This document shows positions 50,986-63,223 of a DNA stretch of 64,000 nucleotides, in pieces. Each line of letters opens with the position of its first letter. Position 1 is the stretch's first letter. The position numbers and the translations under genes are program-made. Source of the stretch: Desmodus rotundus. Lineage: Eukaryota; Chordata; Mammalia; Chiroptera; Phyllostomidae. Below the pieces are notes generated by a model. That model was not told the origin of the DNA and did no database searches. It was given only the letters and a program-made list of their open reading frames with translations. The stretch lies in contig NW_026527258.1 of assembly GCF_022682495.2 (NCBI RefSeq), positions 496,001-560,000 of the forward strand, in the 5' to 3' direction.

Positions 50986-53025
50986 CTATTTGACGTGTTA
51001 TCAATGTTCTCATTTCAGTAGGGGATGAAAGCAGTGGTGTGCCACATAGTGCGTACACTTGTCAGCATCCCGTCGAAGTACCTTGCTGCAATGTAGGATC
51101 TCTGGCTCGTGTCATAGCCCAAGAGCTACTGAAATGATTTCCCTTCAGCAAAGGAGGGAATGCCAGCATAGCACTTTGTGATCCTTGAAGGGGGATGAGC
51201 TTCCACAGTAGAGTTTTCTCCTAGGTACTTTTGGCATCCGAAAAGCGTAGTCCCAAGAAGAAGAGAAGGAACGGCCTAGTTCCTCACTTTGACCATACAG
51301 TGTTTTCAACGCAGAAACGCATGTGAAGCTAGCAGTCCCCTTACTCTATTCGAGTGAACGTCTCGGACACAGCACATGAGTCAACGGTTTGAAAGCTGGC
51401 AAGGACTCGGGAATGAACATGTTCCTGAGAAGTGGCTTCAAGCATGAACGCAGCACTCGATCAATGTGTTCATATCAGCTGAAGTGGAAATGAGTGCCTT
51501 GTACCCTATCACACAACCTCTTCAGAACTTATGATCAGCTATTTTGCTCTCTTATCATTTCCCTTGCTGTGTTTGAGTCCAACGATCTACAGAATCACTT
51601 TCTCGTCATCCACGGACTCAAAGAGAGTACAGGACTATGACTGCTACGAAGTGCACTATCTTCTATGACACACTTTCCTCGACCGGCGGCCGTCATCTAC
51701 CTATAGCCCTAGCCTTAAGCCTACATGTAACATTAGCCCAAACCATCAACCTAAACCTAACCCTACTCTTATCCCTAACCCTACCCCTCACCCTAACCCG
51801 AACCCAATCCCCAAACCGAACCCTAACCCTATCCCTAACCCTAATAATAAAGCTAATCCTAACCATATCCCGTATGCTAGCCCTAACCCTAACTCTATCT
51901 TGAAACAGAAGTCGTCTCATATATCGGAGCTGTGGGTGTTGTTCTAACCAAAATGCTCCTGAAATCATTTTCCATCAGGAGTGAATGAGCTGGGGCATAG
52001 CAGTATCTGAACGTTTCAGGACAGTGAGCTGCGAGTGTGGGGTTTTCGCCCCTCTATTTTTTCCTTGAAAAACTCACAGTCCGACGATTTCCTGCAAGTA
52101 CTGACTAGTATGTCTTGTGGATAAAACTGTTACTCGAACGTACATATGCACATGAAGCTCACAGTCCATAGAGTCTATGCGGCTGAATTTCCTTCTCAGA
52201 GAACAGCAAGGATTTCATGGAAAGCTGCCACACGACTAGGGAGTCAGGATGTTTCACACAAGTGCCTTATTGGAAAAATTCATGTCCAGCGGGAAACACT
52301 CGGTCAATGGACTCGTTTCTGTAGAGTGCGAAATGTATGGGGTGCCCATATAACCGACCGATTTGGCCAATCATTCCAATTTGTTTTCCGTATGATCACC
52401 TAGGCGGTAACTTTGCTAGGCAAAGAGTTCAGGGATCACGTTGCCCCAGACAAAGGAATGAACGGGAGCACAGGACTACGCCAACTATGAACTACAGTCA
52501 GCTTGGCTACCACTGTTTTCGCCAAATTATGCGTTCTGGGAGGAAAGCGTATCCGGACGTTGGAAGGCCGCTAGGCCATGCTACGTGACTTGGACTCCAA
52601 GGCTCTGAAGATCTAAGGCAATATGGATCTCAGAGCACCCTGCGGGGCTCCCAGTGGAAGATAATACATTGGTGAAGTTGTGTTTTCTCCTCAACATCAC
52701 CCGGGAATAAACCTATTTCGTAGGAACCGGGTTTTTTAGCCAAAGCCGTCTCAGCGTGGAACGTCTTCTGAATGTTCTCTTTTCAGTAGTAGATGGAATG
52801 GGAGACTAAGGGTGTAGCCTAGGAAACGCACGGAGACTACTACGTCCCTTGGACTCCACCCGTTCGTGAAGCATTAAGGGACGAACAAGCTAAACGTACA
52901 CCATGGGCCTAGCAGGGCATTCATTCCACTCTGAGAATACAGCAGTGAAGACTTTGCGCTCCCCTGCGTCATTCAGCAATTATAGGAACTCGTGCGAAAA
53001 GTGTTTTCCACAAAAGCCATCCACA
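50986..53025 (+). repeat. Satellite unit 26 (2,040 bp; twin of unit 25)
   Basis: Block 51706-51899; box 52716-52732; T6. It shares the 544T 662C 833G 1362C 1429T haplotype with unit 25 and adds 323A, atcaac near 51749 and C248G (ttttggc near 51233). C248G also occurs in units 27 and 29. Confidence 0.98.
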
Positions 53026-55065
53026 CTATTTGACGTGTTATCAATGTTCTCATTTCAGTAGGGGATGAAAGCAGTGGTGTGCCACATAGTGCGTACACTT
53101 GTCAGCATCCCGTCGAAGTACCTTGCTGCAATGTAGGATCTCTGGCTCGTGTCATAGCCCAAGAGCTACTGAAATGATTTCCCTTCAGCAAAGGAGGGAA
53201 TGCCAGCATAGCACTTTGTGATCCTTGAAGGGGGATGAGCTTCCACAGTAGAGTTTTCTCCTAGGTACTTTTGGCATCCGAAAAGCGTAGTCCCAAGAAG
53301 AAGAGAAGGAACGGCCTAGTTCCTCACTTTGACCATACAGTGTTTTCAACGCAGAAACGCATGTGAAGCTAGCAGTCCCCTTACTCTATTCGAGTGAACG
53401 TCTCGGACACAGCACATGAGTCAACGGTTTGAAAGCTGGCAAGGACTCGGGAATGAACATGTTCCTGAGAAGTGGCTTTAAGCATGAACGCAGCACTCGA
53501 TCAATGTGTTCATATCAGCTGAAGTGGAAATGAGTGCCTTGTACCCTATCACACAACCTCTTCAGAACGTATGATCAGCTATTTTGCTCTCTTATCATTT
53601 CCCTTGCTGTGTTTGAGTCCAACGATCTACAGAATCACTTTCTCGTCATCCACGGACTCAAAGAGAGTACAGGACTATGACTGCTATGAAGTGCACTATC
53701 TTCTATGACACACTTTCCTCGACCGGCGGCCGTCATCTGCCTATAGCCCTAGCCCTAAGCCTACATGTAACATTAGCCCAAACCATCATCCTAACCCTAA
53801 CCCTACTCTTATCCCTAACCCTACCCCTCACCCTAACCCGAACCCAATCCCCAAACCTAACCCTAACCCTATCCCTAACCCTAATAATAAAGCTAATCCT
53901 AACCATATCCCGTATGCTAGCCCTAACCCTAACTCTATCTTGAAACAGAAGTCGTCTCATATATCGGAGCTGTGGGTGTTGTTCTAACCAAAATGCTCCT
54001 GAAATCATTTTCCATCAGGAGTGAATGAGCTGGGGCATAGCAGTATCTGAACGTTTCAGGACAGTGAGCTGCGAGTGTGGGGTTTTCGCCCCTCTATTTT
54101 TTCCTTGAAAAACTCACAGTCCGACGATTTCCTGCAAGTACTGACTAGTATGTCTTGTGGATAAAACTGTTACTCAAACGTACATATGCACATGAAGCTC
54201 ACAGTCCATAGAGTCTATGCGGCTGAATTTCCTTCTCAGAGAACAGCAAGCATTTCATGGAAAGCTGCCACACGACTAGGGAGTCAGGATGTTTCACACA
54301 AGTGCCTTATTGGAAAAATTCATGTCCAGCGGGAAACACTCGGTCAATGGACTCGTTTCTGTAGAGTGCGAAATGTATGGGGTGCCGATATAACCGACCG
54401 ATTTGGCCAATCATTCCAATTTGTTTTCCGTATGATCACCTAGGCGGTAACTTTGCTAGGCAAAGAGTTCAGGGATCACGTTGCCCCAGACAAAGGAATG
54501 AACGGGAGCACAGGACTACGCCAACTATGAACTACAGTCAGCTTGGCTACCACTGTTTTCGCCAAATTATGCGTTCTGGGAGGAAAGCGTATCCGGACGT
54601 TGGAAGGCCGCTAGGCCATGCTACGTGACTTGGACTCCAAGGCTCTGAAGATCTAAGGCAATATGGATCTCAGAGCACCCTGCGGGGCTCCCAGTGGAAG
54701 ATAATACATTGGTGAAGTTGTGTTTTCTCCTCAACATCACCCGGGAATAAACCTATTTCGTAGGAACCGGGTTTTTTAGCCAAAGCCGTCTCAGCGTGGA
54801 ACGTCTTCTGAATGTTCTCTTTTCAGTAGTAGATGGAATGGGAGACTAAGGGTGTAGCCTAGGAAACGCACGGAGACTACTACGTCCCTTGGACTCCACC
54901 CGTTCGTGAAGCATTAAGGGACGAACAAGCTAAACGTACACCATGGGCCTAGCAGGGCATTCATTCCACTCTGAGAATACAGCAGTGAAGACTTTGCGCT
55001 CCCCTGCGTCATTCAGCAATTATAGGAACTCGTGCGAAAAGTGTTTTCCACAAAAGCCATCCACA
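53026..55065 (+). repeat. Satellite unit 27 (2,040 bp)
   Basis: Block 53746-53939; box 54756-54772; T6. Right-type 323A 662T 833T 1151A 1226C 1362G 1719G with C248G. Confidence 0.98.
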
Positions 55066-57105
55066 CTATTTGACGTGTTATCAATGTTCTCATTTCAGTA
55101 GGGGATGAAAGCAGTGGTGTGCCACATAGTGCGTACACTTGTCAGCATCCCGTCGAAGTACCTTGCTGCAATGTAGGATCTCTGGCTCGTGTCATAGCCC
55201 AAGAGCTACTGAAATGATTTCCCTTCAGCAAAGGAGGGAATGCCAGCATAGCACTTTGTGATCCTTGAAGGGGGATGAGCTTCCACAGTAGAGTTTTCTC
55301 CTAGGTACTTTTCGCATCCGAAAAGCGTAGTCCCAAGAAGAAGAGAAGGAACGGCCTAGTTCCTCACTTTGACCATACAGTGTTTTCAACGCAGAAACGC
55401 ATGTGAAGCTAGCAGTCCCCTTACTCTATTCGAGTGAACGTCTCGGACACAGCACATGAGTCAACGGTTTGAAAGCTGGCAAGGACTCGGGAATGAACAT
55501 GTTCCTGAGAAGTGGCTTTAAGCATGAACGCAGCACTCGATCAATGTGTTCATATCAGCTGAAGTGGAAATGAGTGCCTTGTACCCTATCACACAACCTC
55601 TTCAGAACGTATGATCAGCTATTTTGCTCTCTTATCATTTCCCTTGCTGTGTTTGAGTCCAACGATCTACAGAATCACTTTCTCGTCATCCACGGACTCA
55701 AAGAGAGTACAGGACTATGACTGCTATGAAGTGCACTATCTTCTATGACACACTTTCCTCGACCGGCGGCCGTCATCTGCCTATAGCCCTAGCCCTAAGC
55801 CTACATGTAACATTAGCCCAAACCATCATCCTAACCCTAACCCTACTCTTATCCCTAACCCTACCCCTCACCCTAACCCGAACCCAATCCCCAAACCTAA
55901 CCCTAACCCTATCCCTAACCCTAATAATAAAGCTAATCCTAACCATATCCCGTATGCTAGCCCTAACCCTAACTCTATCTTGAAACAGAAGTCGTCTCAT
56001 ATATCGGAGCTGTGGGTGTTGTTCTAACCAAAATGCTCCTGAAATCATTTTCCATCAGGAGTGAATGAGCTGGGGCATAGCAGTATCTGAACGTTTCAGG
56101 ACAGTGAGCTGCGAGTGTGGGGTTTTCGCCCCTCTATTTTTTCCTTGAAAAACTCACAGTCCGACGATTTCCTGCAAGTACTGACTAGTATGTCTTGTGG
56201 ATAAAACTGTTACTCAAACGTACATATGCACATGAAGCTCACAGTCCATAGAGTCTATGCGGCTGAATTTCCTTCTCAGAGAACAGCAAGCATTTCATGG
56301 AAAGCTGCCACACGACTAGGGAGTCAGGATGTTTCACACAAGTGCCTTATTGGAAAAATTCATGTCCAGCGGGAAACACTCGGTCAATGGACTCGTTTCT
56401 GTAGAGTGCGAAATGTATGGGGTGCCGATATAACCGACCGATTTGGCCAATCATTCCAATTTGTTTTCCGTATGATCACCTAGGCGGTAACTTTGCTAGG
56501 CAAAGAGTTCAGGGATCACGTTGCCCCAGACAAAGGAATGAACGGGAGCACAGGACTACGCCAACTATGAACTACAGTCAGCTTGGCTACCACTGTTTTC
56601 GCCAAATTATGCGTTCTGGGAGGAAAGCGTATCCGGACGTTGGAAGGCCGCTAGGCCATGCTACGTGACTTGGACTCCAAGGCTCTGAAGATCTAAGGCA
56701 ATATGGATCTCAGAGCACCCTGCGGGGCTCCCAGTGGAAGATAATACATTGGTGAAGTTGTGTTTTCTCCTCAACATCACCCGGGAATAAACCTATTTCG
56801 TAGGAACCGGGTTTTTTAGCCAAAGCCGTCTCAGCGTGGAACGTCTTCTGAATGTTCTCTTTTCAGTAGTAGATGGAATGGGAGACTAAGGGTGTAGCCT
56901 AGGAAACGCACGGAGACTACTACGTCCCTTGGACTCCACCCGTTCGTGAAGCATTAAGGGACGAACAAGCTAAACGTACACCATGGGCCTAGCAGGGCAT
57001 TCATTCCACTCTGAGAATACAGCAGTGAAGACTTTGCGCTCCCCTGCGTCATTCAGCAATTATAGGAACTCGTGCGAAAAGTGTTTTCCACAAAAGCCAT
57101 CCACA
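55066..57105 (+). repeat. Satellite unit 28 (2,040 bp)
   Basis: Block 55786-55979; box 56796-56812; T6. Same alleles as unit 27 except that base 248 is C. I found no private change and treat it as close to the right-side consensus. Confidence 0.98.
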
Positions 57106-59142
57106 CTATTTGACGTGTTATCAATGTTCTCATTTCAGTAGGGGATGAAAGCAGTGGTGTGCCACATAGTGCGTACACTTGTCAGCATCCCGTCGAAGTA
57201 CCTTGCTGCAATGTAGGATCTCTGGCTCGTGTCATAGCCCAAGAGCTACTGAAATGATTTCCCTTCAGCAAAGGAGGGAATGCCAGCATAGCACTTTGTG
57301 ATCCTTGAAGGGGGATGAGCTTCCACAGTAGAGTTTTCTCCTAGGTACTTTTGGCATCCGAAAAGCGTAGTCCCAAGAAGAAGAGAAGGAACGGCCTAGT
57401 TCCTCACTTTGACCATACAGTGTTTTCAACGCAGAAACGCATGTGAAGCTAGCAGTCCCCTTATTCTATTCGAGTGAACGTCTCGGACACAGCACATGAG
57501 TCAACGGTTTGAAAGCTGGCAAGGACTCGGGAATGAACATGTTCCTGAGAAGTGGCTTTAAGCATGAACGCAGCACTCGATCAATGTGTTCATATCAGCT
57601 GAAGTGGAAATGAGTGCCTTGTACCCTATCACACAACCTCTTCAGAACGTATGATCAGCTATTTTGCTCTCTTATCATTTCCCTTGCTGTGTTTGAGTCC
57701 AACGATCTACAGAATCACTTTCTCGTCATCCACGGACTCAAAGAGAGTACAGGACTATGACTGCTATGAAGTGCACTATCTTCTATGACACACTTTCCTC
57801 GACCGGCGGCCGTCATCTGCCTATAGCCCTAGCCCTAAGCCTACATGTAACATTAGCCCAAACCATCATCCTAACCCTAACCCTACTCTTATCCCTAACC
57901 CTACCCCTCACCCTAACCCGAACCCAATCCCCAAACCTAACCCTAACCCTATCCCTAACCCTAATAATAAAGCTAATCCTAACCATATCCCGTATGCTAG
58001 CCCTAACCCTAACTCTATCTTGAAACAGAAGTCTCATATATCGGAGCTGTGGGTGTTGTTCTAACCAAAATGCTCCTGAAATCATTTTCCATCAGGAGTG
58101 AATGAGCTGGGGCATAGCAGTATCTGAACGTTTCAGGACAGTGAGCTGCGAGTGTGGGGTTTTCGCCCCTCTATTTTTTCCTTGAAAAACTCACAGTCCG
58201 ACGATTTCCTGCAAGTACTGACTAGTATGTCTTGTGGATAAAACTGTTACTCAAACGTACATATGCACATGAAGCTCACAGTCCATAGAGTCTATGCGGC
58301 TGAATTTCCTTCTCAGAGAACAGCAAGCATTTCATGGAAAGCTGCCACACGACTAGGGAGTCAGGATGTTTCACACAAGTGCCTTATTGGAAAAATTCAT
58401 GTCCAGCGGGAAACACTCGGTCAATGGACTCGTTTCTGTAGAGTGCGAAATGTATGGGGTGCCGATATAACCGACCGATTTGGCCAATCATTCCAATTTG
58501 TTTTCCGTATGATCACCTAGGCGGTAACTTTGCTAGGCAAAGAGTTCAGGGATCACGTTGCCCCAGACAAAGGAATGAACGGGAGCACAGGACTACGCCA
58601 ACTATGAACTACAGTCAGCTTGGCTACCACTGTTTTCGCCAAATTATGCGTTCTGGGAGGAAAGCGTATCCGGACGTTGGAAGGCCGCTAGGCCATGCTA
58701 CGTGACTTGGACTCCAAGGCTCTGAAGATCTAAGGCAATATGGATCTCAGAGCACCCTGCGGGGCTCCCAGTGGAAGATAATACATTGGTGAAGTTGTGT
58801 TTTCTCCTCAACATCACCCGGGAATAAACCTATTTCGTAGGAACCGGGTTTTTTAGCCAAAGCCGTCTCAGCGTGGAACGTCTTCTGAATGTTCTCTTTT
58901 CAGTAGTAGATGGAATGGGAGACTAAGGGTGTAGCCTAGGAAACGCACGGAGACTACTACGTCCCTTGGACTCCACCCGTTCGTGAAGCATTAAGGGACG
59001 AACAAGCTAAACGTACACCATGGGCCTAGCAGGGCATTCATTCCACTCTGAGAATACAGCAGTGAAGACTTTGCGCTCCCCTGCGTCATTCAGCAATTAT
59101 AGGAACTCGTGCGAAAAGTGTTTTCCACAAAAGCCATCCACA
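57106..59142 (+). repeat. Satellite unit 29 (2,037 bp)
   Basis: Block 57826-58019; box 58833-58849; T6. Three bases of a gtcgtc repeat are lost near 58030-58035. C248G is present, and ttattct replaces ttactct near 57464. Otherwise right-type. Confidence 0.98.
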
Positions 59143-61183
59143 CTATTTGACGTGTTATCAATGTTCTCATTTCAGTAGGGGATGAAAGCAGTGGTGTGCC
59201 ACATAGTGCGTACACTTGTCAGCATCCCGTCGAAGTACCTTGCTGCAATGTAGGATCTCTGGCTCGTGTCATAGCCCAAGAGCTACTGAAATGATTTCCC
59301 TTCAGCAAAGGAGGGAATGCCAGCATAGCACTTTGTGATCCTTGAAGGGGGATGAGCTTCCACAGTAGAGTTTTCTCCTAGGTACTTTTCGCATCCGAAA
59401 AGCGTAGTCCCAAGAAGAAGAGAAGGAACGGCCTAGTTCCTCACTTTGACCATACAGTGTTTTCAACGCAGAAACGCATGTGAAGCTAGCAGTCCCCTTA
59501 CTCTATTCGAGTGAACGTCTCGGACACAGCACATGAGTCAACGGTTTGAAAGCTGGCAAGGACTCGGGAATGAACATGTTCCTGAGAAGTGGCTTTAAGC
59601 ATGAACGCAGCACTCGATCAATGTGTTCATATCAGCTGAAGTGGAAATGAGTGCCTTGTACCCTATCACACAACCTCTTCAGAACGTATGATCAGCTATT
59701 TTGCTCTCTTATCATTTCCCTTGCTGTGTTTGAGTCCAACGATCTACAGAATCACTTTCTCGTCATCCACGGACTCAAAGAGAGTACAGGACTATGACTG
59801 CTATGAAGTGCACTATCTTCTATGACACACTTTCCTCGACCGGCGGCCGTCATCTGCCTATAGCCCTAGCCCTAAGCCTACATGTAACATTAGCCCAAAC
59901 CATCATCCTAACCCTAACCCTACTCTTATCCCTAACCCTACCCCTCACCCTAACCCGAACCCAATCCCCAAACCTAACCCTAACCCTATCCCTAACCCTA
60001 ATAATAAAGCTAATCCTAACCATATCCCGTATGCTAGCCCTAACCCTAACTCTATCTTGAAACAGAAGTCGTCTCATATATCGGAGCTGTGGGTGTTGTT
60101 CTAACCAAAATGCTCCTGAAATCATTTTCCATCAGGAGTGAATGAGCTGGGGCATAGCAGTATCTGAACGTTTCAGGACAGTGAGCTGCGAGTGTGGGGT
60201 TTTCGCCCCTCTATTTTTTCCTTGAAAAACTCACAGTCCGACGATTTCCTGCAAGTACTGACTAGTATGTCTTGTGGATAAAACTGTTACTCAAACGTAC
60301 ATATGCACATGAAGCTCACAGTCCATAGAGTCTATGCGGCTGAATTTCCTTCTCAGAGAACAGCAAGCATTTCATGGAAAGCTGCCACACGACTAGGGAG
60401 TCAGGATGTTTCACACAAGTGCCTTATTGGAAAAATTCATGTCCAGCGGGAAACACTCGGTCAATGGACTCGTTTCTGTAGAGTGCGAAATGTATGGGGT
60501 GCCGATATAACCGACCGATTTGGCCAATCATTCCAATTTGTTTTCCGTATGATCACCTAGGCGGTAACTTTGCTAGGCAAAGAGTTCAGGGATCACGTTG
60601 CCCCAGACAAAGGAATGAACGGGAGCACAGGACTACGCCAACTATGAACTACAGTCAGCTTGGCTACCACTGTTTTCGCCAAATTATGCGTTCTGGGAGG
60701 AAAGCGTATCCGGACGTTGGAAGGCCGCTAGGCCATGCTACGTGACTTGGACTCCAAGGCTCTGAAGATCTAAGGCAATATGGATCTCAGAGCACCCTGC
60801 GGGGCTCCCAGTGGAAGATAATACATTGGTGAAGTTGTGTTTTCTCCTCAACATCACCCGGGAATAAACCTATTTCGTAGGAACCGGGTTTTTTTAGCCA
60901 AAGCCGTCTCAGCGTGGAACGTCTTCTGAATGTTCTCTTTTCAGTAGTAGATGGAATGGGAGACTAAGGGTGTAGCCTAGGAAACGCACGGAGACTACTA
61001 CGTCCCTTGGACTCCACCCGTTCGTGAAGCATTAAGGGACGAACAAGCTAAACGTACACCATGGGCCTAGCAGGGCATTCATTCCACTCTGAGAATACAG
61101 CAGTGAAGACTTTGCGCTCCCCTGCGTCATTCAGCAATTATAGGAACTCGTGCGAAAAGTGTTTTCCACAAAAGCCATCCACA
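59143..61183 (+). repeat. Satellite unit 30 (2,041 bp)
   Basis: Block 59863-60056; box 60873-60889; T7. Right-type 323A 833T 1151A 1226C 1719G. It differs from unit 28 mainly by the extra T. Confidence 0.98.
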
Positions 61184-63223
61184 CTATTTGACGTGTTATC
61201 AATGTTCTCATTTCAGTAGGGGATGAAAGCAGTGGTGTGCCACATAGTGCGTACACTTGTCAGCATCCCGTCGAAGTACCTTGCTGCAATGTAGGATCTC
61301 TGGCTCGTGTCATAGCCCAAGAGCTACTGAAATGATTTCCCTTCAGCAAAGGAGGGAATGCCAGCATAGCACTTTGTGATCCTTGAAGGGGGATGAGCTT
61401 CCACAGTAGAGTTTTCTCCTAGGTACTTTTCGCATCCGAAAAGCGTAGTCCCAAGAAGAAGAGAAGGAACGGCCTAGTTCCTCACTTTGACCATACAGTG
61501 TTTTCAACGCAGAAACGCATGTGAAGCTAGCAGTCCCCTTACTCTATTCGAGTGAACGTCTCGGACACAGCACATGAGTCAACGGTTTGAAAGCTGGCAA
61601 GGACTCGGGAATGAACATGTTCCTGAGAAGTGGCTTTAAGCATGAACGCAGCACTCGATCAATGTGTTCATATCAGCTGAAGTGGAAATGAGTGCCTTGT
61701 ACCCTATCACACAACCTCTTCAGAACGTATGATCAGCTATTTTGCTCTCTTATCATTTCCCTTGCTGTGTTTGAGTCCAACGATCTACAGAATCACTTTC
61801 TCGTCATCCACGGACTCAAAGAGAGTACAGGACTATGACTGCTATGAAGTGCACTATCTTCTATGACACACTTTCCTCGACCGGCGGCCGTCATCTGCCT
61901 ATAGCCCTAGCCCTAAGCCTACATGTAACATTAGCCCAAACCATCATCCTAACCCTAACCCTACTCTTATCCCTAACCCTACCCCTCACCCTAACCCGAA
62001 CCCAATCCCCAAACCTAACCCTAACCCTATCCCTAACCCTAATAATAAAGCTAATCCTAACCATATCCCGTATGCTAGCCCTAACCCTAACTCTATCTTG
62101 AAACAGAAGTCGTCTCATATATCGGAGCTGTGGGTGTTGTTCTAACCAAAATGCTCCTGAAATCATTTTCCATCAGGAGTGAATGAGCTGGGGCATAGCA
62201 GTATCTGAACGTTTCAGGACAGTGAGCTGCGAGTGTGGGGTTTTTGCCCCTCTATTTTTTCCTTGAAAAACTCACAGTCCGACGATTTCCTGCAAGTACT
62301 GACTAGTATGTCTTGTGGATAAAACTGTTACTCAAACGTACATATGCACATGAAGCTCACAGTCCATAGAGTCTATGCGGCTGAATTTCCTTCTCAGAGA
62401 ACAGCAAGCATTTCATGGAAAGCTGCCACACGACTAGGGAGTCAGGATGTTTCACACAAGTGCCTTATTGGAAAAATTCATGTCCAGCGGGAAACACTCG
62501 GTCAATGGACTCGTTTCTGTAGAGTGCGAAATGTATGGGGTGCCGATATAACCGACCGATTTGGCCAATCATTCCAATTTGTTTTCCGTATGATCACCTA
62601 GGCGGTAACTTGGCTAGGCAAAGAGTTCAGGGATCACGTTGCCCCAGACAAAGGAATGAACGGGAGCACAGGACTACGCCAACTATGAACTACAGTCAGC
62701 TTGGCTACCACTGTTTTCGCCAAATTATGCGTTCTGGGAGGAAAGCGTATCCGGACGTTGGAAGGCCGCTAGGCCATGCTACGTGACTTGGACTCCAAGG
62801 CTCTGAAGATCTAAGGCAATATGGATCTCAGAGCACCCTGCGGGGCTCCCAGTGGAAGATAATACATTGGTGAAGTTGTGTTTTCTCCTCAACATCACCC
62901 GGGAATAAACCTATTTCGTAGGAACCGGGTTTTTTAGCCAAAGCCGTCTCAGCGTGGAACGTCTTCTGAATGTTCTCTTTTCAGTAGTAGATGGAATGGG
63001 AGACTAAGGGTGTAGCCTAGGAAACGCACGGAGACTACTACGTCCCTTGGACTCCACCCGTTCGTGAAGCATTAAGGGACGAACAAGCTAAACGTACACC
63101 ATGGGCCTAGCAGGGCATTCATTCCACTCTGAGAATACAGCAGTGAAGACTTTGCGCTCCCCTGCGTCATTCAGCAATTATAGGAACTCGTGCGAAAAGT
63201 GTTTTCCACAAAAGCCATCCACA
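61184..63223 (+). repeat. Satellite unit 31 (2,040 bp)
   Basis: Block 61904-62097; box 62914-62930; T6. Right-type, but with 1429G (a left-side allele) and a C to T change in the GGGG/CCCC hairpin loop near 62245. Confidence 0.98.
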
